A DNA stretch of 10,945 nucleotides, taken from the NCBI GenBank assembly GCA_002316235.1, contig DCDD01000135.1, forward strand, positions 1 to 10,945, given 5' to 3'. This document shows positions 7,701-10,945 of this stretch, in pieces; positions within the stretch are counted from its first letter, which is position 1; each line of letters starts with the position of its first letter. The position numbers and the translations under genes are program-made. The notes under the pieces were generated by a model. It had not been told where the DNA came from, searched no databases, and worked only from the letters and a program-made list of their open reading frames with translations. Source of the stretch: Bacteroidales bacterium UBA1064. Lineage in GTDB: Bacteria > Bacteroidota > Bacteroidia > Bacteroidales > Tenuifilaceae.

Positions 7701-10120
7701 AACCTGGTGGTGATTCCGCTGTTTATGTTAGCGTTGAACGTTCCTGCCGAAACCTTTACCTTGCCATAAACTACCACAGCGGTTCCGCTTGGTTTCGTAA
7801 CTGTGCCGCCATCAACCCAAAGGATGGCATTTTCCGAAACGTTGTAGTTGCCTCCTCCATTCAAACGGGGCACCGTTATATTTGCCCCAACCCTTACGGT
7901 TCCGTAAGCCAGGCCTAACGAGTTGTTGTTAACCAACAGCTGCTTTTCGTCGGGGTGCCCCTCGTTGGCATAGCCAAAAAGCTCGAAGTAGGCTGAGCTG
8001 GATGCCCACATGTAGAGTTCGTAGGTGCTGGAGAGTCCCTTGCTGATTGCTATACGGTAGAAACGGGTTGGGCCGTATAGCAACATGCTCTGGTTACGCG
8101 TGGCGCTCAGGAAGTTGGCATCAACAATCCCGTCGGTTGCCTCGGCTGTGTAGTCTGCCGCAGCACGGTTGGTAAGTTGAATGTTACCACGGTTGGTAAA
8201 ATCGCCATAAAGGTTAAGCTGGTGCCGCGCATTTGCGGAACCCGTATGAACTTTCCCATTGGCCTCAACCACAAAATCCCCGTAAACGGTTAGCGAGCGG
8301 GAGGTTGTGGAGACGTTATCACCAAAATAAAACTCACCCCTGGTAATGGTCAACGAGCCGTTTAGGGTGTAGTTCGACAGCAAGTAGAGCTTATTGGTGG
8401 TGTTGGTCAGGTTTACAACCATATTCCGGAAGGTTCGGGAGGTTGAAAGGTTGTATCCTGTCCCGTAGTACTCCACGGTTCCGCCCGAGGAGGCATCGGC
8501 AAATTCACCGGCATCGCCCGATGGAAAATTATCGGCTGCCAGCCTTATCTTTCCGTTTACCTGGCCGGTAATGGTTGAGAACGTACTGCCGGTTGTGGTA
8601 CCAAAATCTACAATCCCGTCAATCACATCAAGAATTCCGCACTGGGTATCATCTGTAGTAACAGTAATGGTTTTATTGTTCTGTATAACGGCTCTATCCA
8701 TGATTCCAGGAATTTCATGCGAGGGGTTATCAGGCTCGTTGGGTTTTAGGCTCCATGTTTCGTAATCGTTCCAGTTCCCGTCGTTTAGCGAGTACCATGT
8801 TTTTACCTGCTGGTCGCTTCTTGCCAGGGTATAGTATCCGCTGGCAAAATTAGAGCTGCTCAGATTGATAGAAACCTTTCCGTTGGAGGCAACCCCGGTT
8901 CCACCAGGGACAGAGGAGAAGGTTCCGGATGTTCCAGATCGGTAGAGCAGGTAGTAAACCCTGTCGGTCGAAAGGGATAGTCCAGCCTCGGTAAAGTCGA
9001 AGGTAATCCGTACATCGGTGCTTCCAGCATCAATAACTCCATTCTGGACCCGCTCAACGTAGTAAATCCTATCCCAACGCTGATCAAGGTTAACACCGGG
9101 AATGGTTGGTAGGTCGTTGGTATTGAAGCCATGGGGTGTGCCATCGTGTCCGGCAAAAACAAACTCATTGGTTTCATCGAGCGTTTCGTTGCGTTCGGAT
9201 AGGAGCAAGCCGGAGCCAACATTTCTGGTTTGGCTGTACCTATCGCCACCCGAATGACCAATTCCAATAAAATCTTGCGTATGCGTGGTTGAAGAGTAGG
9301 AGGTTGGCGTTATGGCAATGTTGTAACGATTAGCCAGGTAAGCCTCTACAATTAACCTTTGCGCCTTATTAAGGTTGTCTCTGTACACAATAATCTCCGA
9401 AATATCGCCGTTAAATGCCTGAGCATATCCGGGGTTAAGGATTCCAATGTGCAGGTCGGAGGCCATATTTGCAATGCTAACCGGCCCGTTTCCGTTGCCG
9501 CTTTCCTCACCATTGTAAAAGATTTTTGAACGTGGGTTAGCCACCGATCCATCGTAAATGGCCGAAAATATCTGGGGTTGGTCTGTTACAGGATCGTTGC
9601 CGTTGATTCGGTAAGTTGAGGCGTTAAAATATAGGTTCCTACCGGTGTACGTGAATAGATAGAAGGCCTCCTCATTTCCAGCGCTTACTCTTTTGGAAAC
9701 CAGTCCTCTTGCCAAAGCATCCGGACTAACGGGTTGGGCAATAACAAAAACGCTTACCCCATTGGTATTGTCAAGGTTGTCGGCATCAGCAACGATCAAA
9801 TGGTCATTTGTTCCATCAAATCGAATTGTAGGCAAGCCGTTAATTCCCGAAGAAATGTAAATGGGCTGGTTGCCCGCTGTTCCCTGAGCGGCATGGTTTG
9901 CATTCCCGCTAATATCATTCCAGCCACTCACTGGTTCTCCGTTTGTGGTGGTTGAGGTTCCCTGGTCGGAGCGCAGCCACAGCACATTTTCGCTGCTTGT
10001 GCCTATGCCCGCCGGAGCATACTGGGCCATTCCTTCAGCTGAGAGGAAAAACAGTAAGCCTAAAAGGCCCACTATCCTTATGTTGATGCCTTGTGGATTA
10101 TTGGACAGAGGCGCATTCAT
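788..10120 (-). CDS. Giant secreted multidomain protein (LamG, three beta-helix modules, Ig-like repeats), 3110 aa
   Basis: This is a very large exported protein, probably displayed on or released from the cell surface as an adhesin or structural fibre; no enzyme active site is recognised. The ATG at 10118-10120 is chosen because it places a signal peptide at residues 1-32 and lies about 40 bases below a TAAATTTG promoter box. In order: LamG-like domain (about 35-270); a domain of unknown function (about 271-435); module A (441-1423), module B (1424-2359) and module C (2360-2800), each opening with NGxWxxxxTW and rich in GGT[LV]xV stripes typical of right-handed beta-helices; then three Ig-like domains (2801-3093), each starting near a Cys. 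The last residues are YKIPETGPQYHIPNNYAY, then TAG. Bacteroidota proteins of this build normally end in a type IX secretion sorting domain (type A or the CHU_C-like type B). None is present, so the gene may be truncated. It stands alone; the A-rich leader has no Shine-Dalgarno sequence, as is usual in Bacteroidota. Confidence 0.9.
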   Translation of the reverse strand: MNAPLSNNPQGINIRIVGLLGLLFFLSAEGMAQYAPAGIGTSSENVLWLRSDQGTSTTTNGEPVSGWNDISGNANHAAQGTAGNQPIYISSGINGLPTIRFDGTNDHLIVADADNLDNTNGVSVFVIAQPVSPDALARGLVSKRVSAGNEEAFYLFTYTGRNLYFNASTYRINGNDPVTDQPQIFSAIYDGSVANPRSKIFYNGEESGNGNGPVSIANMASDLHIGILNPGYAQAFNGDISEIIVYRDNLNKAQRLIVEAYLANRYNIAITPTSYSSTTHTQDFIGIGHSGGDRYSQTRNVGSGLLLSERNETLDETNEFVFAGHDGTPHGFNTNDLPTIPGVNLDQRWDRIYYVERVQNGVIDAGSTDVRITFDFTEAGLSLSTDRVYYLLYRSGTSGTFSSVPGGTGVASNGKVSINLSSSNFASGYYTLARSDQQVKTWYSLNDGNWNDYETWSLKPNEPDNPSHEIPGIMDRAVIQNNKTITVTTDDTQCGILDVIDGIVDFGTTTGSTFSTITGQVNGKIRLAADNFPSGDAGEFADASSGGTVEYYGTGYNLSTSRTFRNMVVNLTNTTNKLYLLSNYTLNGSLTITRGEFYFGDNVSTTSRSLTVYGDFVVEANGKVHTGSANARHQLNLYGDFTNRGNIQLTNRAAADYTAEATDGIVDANFLSATRNQSMLLYGPTRFYRIAISKGLSSTYELYMWASSSAYFELFGYANEGHPDEKQLLVNNNSLGLAYGTVRVGANITVPRLNGGGNYNVSENAILWVDGGTVTKPSGTAVVVYGKVKVSAGTFNANINSGITTRLNGVFESTGGTTNLGQFRTSVYGTQHIGGFIQSGGNVTVDQAYGSSSDYYLFSLSYEGNIFTLTGGTLHIKGTNAKGSVFINSDPVNQNVSTNATLILESTSTSPFRITSRAPFPNVTMSRSGSGTRTLVLEGGIVGSNPGNQAELPALPLVTKGTLTINDNVVFDAKGQDVTIGRSYSIGSGANYIAASNTTTFQGASQNYIIAINAAATTKYFHNLTINNNGYTGTLSVSDITVGNNLTITEGSLATGAKTVTVRGNIINSDTIKSTSGGILITNRGIVNLVTVTNGGSYTSVPTVTIAAPGGSGIQATAVAIFNGTPSGSNPLPVARIAITNTGSGYTSAPTVSFSAGAATATASISTTHELGGNGNGVFGSLELNEPHPSEASEKVEVTYLSANQSITDTLAITDGVLDIKAKSLTLDGYMGSETLTDYSPTKMIRTSGNHSDLGMSRRITSNATYIYPLGIYTKTGDGSRYTPISQAFTSVSDTGYVQLNNVDSELPTLAPSAESALQYYWRVRHSGFSTIPEVYNIFYFYNLPDGYRPGMPDPATSWGTGKIVEITRYYNLGPLSWDNPAKDLSLEYSHQESGQTGSSPPELQEGEFTTGHNTRFAGTVQVFYLRQNGNWRTNATWSFTRGGAPADDYPKQGDIAVIRRFSVGYNGIVEITNAETCAKVIFDDENGFSSGCPRVQFSNSTAYGSNFAVVEVAETHQGGTPLDGERHGAVIKYDLYDGYAGEFPSGDFGDFNRYPNALVIYTKEGASSEVTLSSSATEYPQVWFDPPANRTFILPDTLVTFNGMVIVTYGHTLRMNTGSSAGATFKRRLNIGHSYGTGYFDFAGNASANQTVTAETNINLYNNAQLRINAPAGIGRTHLLKLHGNMTMETGCSVNLGDGNPANTNVTLELTGNGTNSLTGAGTASLTLSRVTMNKGTSQAQSFSFSWPFSLTGPTSGATTDKALQLQNGTLYLNNAGININLSTGGGDFYIPSTSGLVVKNGKVNVSGNDNGILLDGLLRVETGGTINMDGGAGVNNYIEYSASGNATLEVIGGTLTVGSQIRRGTTNPSGILRYTQTGGTVVVGKNAAPVANRGTFEVLNTGSRFIHTGGTLTVARPQTSATEATILLEPTVASIGNTTLQVGSDDTPASSVLTLKSTMELGNLTIAGVNSPTLRLKDRSLTLKGDLTIGSNCTFDGAGSFNLTSKRHIVNNGMANLNVDTLFMAGSSSPPSSANQQITGNVRARNLIVEPETSVSLQPLSELEVDANLHIISGQLVDGANRIVVKGNVTNNSSHVSSNPVTGGIVFNGTSLQRIYGNGEFGRIEVDNPNGVQLENSIAMENNLAMTSGILQLQSNKLTLGLNAAVEGSGFDSTKMIAVGGGDYIQGIEKAFPTVPSAVPSDPYDPDDPAYTFSFTFPIGVDNGTDKKYTPVELHVASNATQGTVNLFPVNKKHITFDETQTDVLQYYWIMNSSGLSNFTSVMRMHYINGDVVGDESAYIGAKLYDNFWAKFQESEVPPIEVVYENDDFIAFITDGVNLITGEYTAGIESHIPNEVPLYYSKQNGEWTNSSTWEREDGGLVPVGGPVGQRVHIRTSHTVSVSSNYRRAYRTTINGRLELDSTKNHILGYVSGTGTLSTEISSLPSGSYDTFFACGTGGTMEWAGGTYGLPSSITSYYNITITGTGTKTFPNYDITICGDLRIDSSATLKQPGVPSDYRYTTIKGNTYLLDSATWDMGNRTWVNLEGNFTRDDSTSFLTSYTNQTFKVNGTTDQAFIGVFNSNNQFNTLHFDNTGNISFNDSSGIRNYLYMNNGHIQNPAGKPFMVAKSDGDGFYAYSNGLFEGSVSINLNSSSPKQFLPVGKNGIKKFIYPLDLPLTVGFWIGEYFNSSPSAHIPPMRHDSLVSPLQSVSQSEYWRISGPNGVSSRIKLTLDGTSDIASGISDINNLRIVYWNGTKWEIAGTGATITGNASSGTISTTASFTFNGAEQFFTLGAIESVVVPTAQITSSDAELCEGSTYQLVIALTGNSPWFIDYNDGTTSYHVDSILSSPHTINITGMITGSYTYAIDTVRDKDSVLGYIYGPNPTVNVYVNPTQYIVTSGGNICGPTTTTIELNGSDVGFTYQLYRDAVYFGTELAGTGSALTFTGVDQSGTYTVRAFNDLNSSCYEWMNGSPFVDYAETPQAEVTGLISPSQMCEGEPVEIEITLTGVPPFTFSVADNHGGSWLDITVDVGELSGSGPYTYNFTTPDQLPTWSDPALPKVYHYNVTAITDDAGCGPGTVVGPGVDVDVYKIPETGPQYHIPNNYAY
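1721..3043 (-). repeat. Module C of the giant protein (residues 2360-2800), shortened
   Basis: Third module, less than half the length of A and B. The header is YYSKQNGEWTNSSTW (2361-2375), then LPSGSYDTF (2445-2453) and GGTMEWAGGTYGLP (2459-2472). The trailer is PFMVAKSDGDGFY (2624-2636), LPVG (2660-2663), IYPLDLP (2671-2677) and SEYWRISGPNG (2714-2724). The header and trailer are kept while the striped middle of A and B is mostly absent, suggesting a compact version of the same unit. Confidence 0.65.
3044..5851 (-). repeat. Module B of the giant protein (residues 1424-2359)
   Basis: Second module. The header is FYLRQNGNWRTNATW (1424-1438), followed by FPSGDFGDF (1544-1552). The core is rich in stripes: GGTLTVG (1854-1860), GGTVVVG (1880-1886) and GGTLTVARP (1911-1919). 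The trailer is KMIAVGGGDYIQG (2177-2189), FPIG (2219-2222), YTP (2231-2233) and LQYYWIMNSSGLS (2267-2279). The YTP-to-LQYYW distance, 36 residues, is the same as in module A. A stretch with several Asp and Pro residues (2202-2211) interrupts the strand pattern just before the trailer. Confidence 0.7.
5852..8800 (-). repeat. Module A of the giant protein (residues 441-1423)
   Basis: First and longest of three related modules. The header is WYSLNDGNWNDYETW (442-456), followed by FPSGDAGEF (532-540) and GGTVEYYGTGYNL (546-558). A long beta-helix-like core has stripes such as GGTVTKP (771-777), GGNVTV (840-845) and GGTLHIKG (871-878). The trailer is KMIRTSGNHSDLG (1243-1255), YPLG (1268-1271), YTP (1282-1284) and LQYYWRVRHSGFS (1318-1330). 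It carries an extra block of about 84 residues (about 1086-1169) that module B lacks. Boundaries are set by the headers of A and B. Confidence 0.7.
6614..6865 (-). repeat. Paired GSGYTSAPTV-type repeats inserted in module A (residues ~1086-1169)
   Basis: Two tandem copies of about 30 residues: TVTNGGSYTSVPTVTIAAPG (1091-1110) followed by G/A-rich ATAVAI, and AITNTGSGYTSAPTVSFSAG (1138-1157) followed by ATATASIS. This 'NGGSGYTSAPTV.....G..ATATA' motif is, from memory, a recurrent building block in bacterial surface proteins. The first copy lacks the second Gly of GSGY. In module B, the flanking sequences GGI and GxFGxxEx are only 16 residues apart (2105 and 2121), against about 100 in module A. 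Confidence 0.65.
8816..9310 (-). other. Conserved domain of unknown function after LamG (residues ~271-435)
   Basis: This stretch begins DFIGIGHSGGDRYSQTRNVG (283-302), continues with EFVFAGHDGTPHGF (319-332) and QRWDRIYYVER (347-357), and ends with a beta-rich part VRITFDFTEAG...YYTLARSD. The pattern 'GIG....GD..SQ..N.GSGL...........LVFAGHDG....W.R.YYV' commonly follows LamG domains in Bacteroidota surface proteins, and I believe it corresponds to a named DUF (possibly DUF8202), though I cannot check the number. Its function is unknown. Confidence 0.6.
9311..10018 (-). other. LamG / concanavalin-like domain (residues ~35-270)
   Basis: The region shows the features of LamG-3 type jelly-roll domains in Bacteroidota surface proteins: VLWLRSDQG at the start, GWNDISGNANHA (about 66-77), a FDGTNDHL strand (101-108), and near the end DISEIIVYRDNLNKAQRLI followed by VEAYLANRYNI (about 239-268). 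Such domains often bind glycans or other ligands; the ligand here cannot be told from the sequence. Confidence 0.75.
10025..10120 (-). other. Signal peptide of the giant protein (residues 1-32)
   Basis: The N-terminal stretch has one basic residue (Arg15), then the hydrophobic core IVGLLGLLFFLSAEG, then a likely signal peptidase I site after Ala32 (EGMA|QYAP). There is no lipobox cysteine at the cleavage site, so this is Sec export and not a lipoprotein. The n-region is long (about 16 residues) but no later Met could serve as start, since the only one is inside the cleavage region. Confidence 0.8.
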
Positions 10121-10169
10121 CTTGTGGCTATTTTGTAGTTATCATAAAATAAAATTGCAATATTTACTC

Positions 10170-10177
10170 CAAATTTA
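10170..10177 (-). promoter_or_regulatory. Candidate Bacteroidota -7 box (TAAATTTG) for the giant gene
   Basis: On the minus strand this reads TAAATTTG, an exact match to the Bacteroidota -7 consensus TAnnTTTG. Transcription would start a few bases on, giving a leader of roughly 40 bases before the ATG at 10120. The matching -33 TTTG element is not evident at the expected spacing (the sequence there is TAACTAACTG), so the promoter is only half supported. Confidence 0.4.
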
Positions 10178-10407
10178 ATAAAAATAAGTATATCAGTTAG
10201 TTATTCCAGAAAAGGAAAAATAGCAGACCAATTAGTGTTCAAAAACGGGCATTATTGTGAGCTGTTATGTAAAAATATACAAACTAAATGTGAAAAGTTA
10301 AAGGGAAGAAGATTAAAGAATTGACTTTTGATTAATTTCCGCAGGTGAAGGATTTTATCTTCACTTCAAAGCAACTTCATCCCTGTCTTTATCCCTTTTT
10401 TGTCCCA

Positions 10408-10463
10408 GCGCTTTGGAAAATTCCCTGCGTTGCGATGCAACTGGTCAGGGTTGCGCTTTGGAA
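10408..10463. repeat. Duplicated 11-base motif GCGCTTTGGAA
   Basis: GCGCTTTGGAA occurs at 10408-10418 and again at 10453-10463, 45 bases apart. Between them lies the small inverted repeat TTGC-GAT-GCAA. Together with the hairpins just to the right, this looks like part of one composite intergenic element. Confidence 0.5.
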
Positions 10464-10506
10464 GATTTGCTACTTGCATCGCCAATTCTTCACCTACCGC
10501 GTCATA

Positions 10507-10552
10507 CCCCGGGCTTGCGCCTGGGGTTAATCATGTTTCGCCCCTTCTGGGC
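10507..10552. repeat. Two-hairpin intergenic element (CCCCGGGC..GCCTGGGG and GCCC..GGGC)
   Basis: Positions 10507-10514 (CCCCGGGC) pair with 10519-10526 (GCCTGGGG) across a TTGC tetraloop: eight pairs including one G-T. A second, weaker hairpin pairs GCCC (10540-10543) with GGGC (10549-10552). The run 'GTCATACCCCGGGCTTGCGC' followed by 'TTTCGCCCCTTCTGGGCT' matches, from memory, a dispersed element common in Bacteroidota intergenic DNA. The first hairpin is not followed by a T-run on the minus strand, so it is not called a terminator. Confidence 0.6.
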
Positions 10553-10594
10553 TTAAAACACATCCTGAAATTGTTCTGAATCTTGGATTTTTTT

Positions 10595-10611
10595 CCCTGA
10601 GCTTGTCGAAG
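10595..10611. repeat. CCCTGAGCTTGTCGAAG dispersed intergenic element
   Basis: The 17-base sequence CCCTGAGCTTGTCGAAG (reverse CTTCGACAAGCTCAGGG) is, from memory, a very common dispersed intergenic repeat in many bacterial genomes. It follows a T-rich run on the plus strand. Membership is recalled, not tested. Confidence 0.5.
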
Positions 10612-10622
10612 TTTGAACCTAT

Positions 10623-10658
10623 AACCTTTATCCTTGTATTAACCTTTAACCTTGTGCT
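10623..10658. repeat. 18-base imperfect tandem repeat across the hydantoinase stop codon
   Basis: AACCTTTATCCTTGTATT (10623-10640) is followed directly by AACCTTTAACCTTGTGCT (10641-10658), with 15 of 18 positions identical. The second copy contains the hydantoinase stop (TAA on the minus strand, 10646-10648) and its last codons, so the end of the reading frame lies inside repeat DNA. Confidence 0.6.
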
Positions 10659-10945
10659 TTTCTCCTCAATAGGTTTCCTTTGGGGAGTTCCGGTTGCTCT
10701 ATCCCGTTTGCAAAGGCAACTCGTCCATGACAGATAACGAAGTTAGCTCCGCCTTTCACCTTCATGCCTTCATATATGTTGAAGTCTGCCTGCGAATGAT
10801 GGTTGCTTGCCTGAATGGTTGAGGTGGGGGCCGGATTCCAAATAACCAGGTCGGCATCGGAGCCAACAGCTATTTCGCCCTTTTGGGGATAAAGTCCAAA
10901 TATTTTTGCCGGTTGGGTTGAAAAGAGGTCAACCATCCGGTTGAT
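10646..10945 (-). CDS. hydA: Dihydropyrimidinase / D-hydantoinase, C-terminal part (5' end beyond the window)
   Basis: This cyclic amidohydrolase opens the ring of dihydropyrimidines or 5-substituted hydantoins to N-carbamoyl amino acids and acts in the cytoplasm, usually in reductive pyrimidine breakdown. Ninety-nine residues are visible, reading INRMVDLFSTQPAKIFGLYP at the window edge; the frame clearly continues past 10945, so the Met at 10936 is internal. Family features are STxPAKIFGLYPxKGxIAVGSDADLVIW, in which the 'GSDADLVIW' turn is the classic amidohydrolase C-terminal beta-sandwich motif, then HHSQADFNIYEGMKVKG, typical of hydantoinases and dihydropyrimidinase-related proteins, and a final GRVAFANG. 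The metal ligands (HxH, carbamylated Lys, two His, Asp) belong to the missing part. The full family length is about 455-490 residues. The tail ends LPKGNLLRRKAQG within an 18-base repeat. Choosing between dihydropyrimidinase and D-hydantoinase is not possible from this end alone. Confidence 0.85.
   Translation of the reverse strand: MNRMVDLFSTQPAKIFGLYPQKGEIAVGSDADLVIWNPAPTSTIQASNHHSQADFNIYEGMKVKGGANFVICHGRVAFANGIEQPELPKGNLLRRKAQG

Larger units (their letters stand above)
10121..10645. other. Intergenic region between hydantoinase gene and giant gene
   Basis: No gene is supported in these 525 bases. The part next to the giant gene (about 10121-10345) is AT-rich and holds its promoter. The part at 10395-10560 is a repeat element with hairpins, 10595-10611 is a CCCTGAGCTTGTCGAAG element, and 10623-10658 is an 18-base tandem repeat that overlaps the hydantoinase stop. 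Nothing notable was seen at 10205-10390. Confidence 0.6.

Noticed and set aside
8860..9267. 135-codon minus-strand frame inside the giant gene
   Set aside because: It lies in another frame of the LamG/DUF region, is low in family features, and the main frame has clear domain motifs throughout.
10507..10526. Strong hairpin as a terminator for the hydantoinase gene
   Set aside because: On the minus strand it is followed by GGTATGACGC and not by a T-run, and it fits a dispersed repeat better.
10345..10530. 61-codon plus-strand open frame in the intergenic region
   Set aside because: It runs through the duplicated GCGCTTTGGAA motif and the CCCCGGGC hairpin, so it is best explained as repeat DNA.

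Overview
The window looks like Bacteroidota DNA. Support for this is a giant secreted protein built of LamG, beta-helix 'NGxW....TW' modules and Ig-like repeats, an upstream box that fits the Bacteroidota TAnnTTTG -7 consensus, no clear Shine-Dalgarno sequence, and intergenic hairpin repeats of the GGGCTnnAGCCC and CCCCGGGC..GCCTGGGG types, which I recall from many Bacteroidota genomes. All recognisable genes lie on the minus strand. I cannot name the genus.

Layout in transcription order (high to low coordinates). At 10646-10945 is the 3' end of a dihydropyrimidinase/D-hydantoinase gene whose catalytic part lies beyond the window. A 525-base intergenic region (10121-10645) holds an 18-base tandem repeat at the gene's end, a CCCTGAGCTTGTCGAAG element, a two-hairpin intergenic element with a duplicated 11-base motif, and an AT-rich promoter region for the next gene. 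From 10120 to 788 runs one 3110-residue open reading frame covering about 85% of the window. From its N terminus it encodes a signal peptide, a LamG-like domain, a domain of unknown function, three successive beta-helix modules with the same header and trailer motifs, and three Ig-like domains. It then stops abruptly, with no recognisable type IX secretion sorting domain. Positions 399-787 hold no gene but carry short hairpins and a roughly 9-base tandem repeat. At about 141-398 lies a decayed ISL3-family transposase fragment, and at 1-53 the N-terminal start of a GIY-YIG nuclease-like gene with what looks like a damaged 5' end. The two are separated by a GTCATTGCGAG-type intergenic repeat.

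The genes do not form an obvious pathway. The giant protein is probably a cell-surface or secreted adhesin-like or structural protein with its own promoter. The hydantoinase gene is an unrelated metabolic gene. The region downstream of the giant gene, with its IS remnant, GIY-YIG fragment and repeats, looks like a site of repeated insertion and decay, which may explain the apparent loss of the giant protein's C-terminal end. The most interesting points are the three-module architecture, an extra block of about 84 residues inserted in module A compared with module B, and the missing sorting signal.
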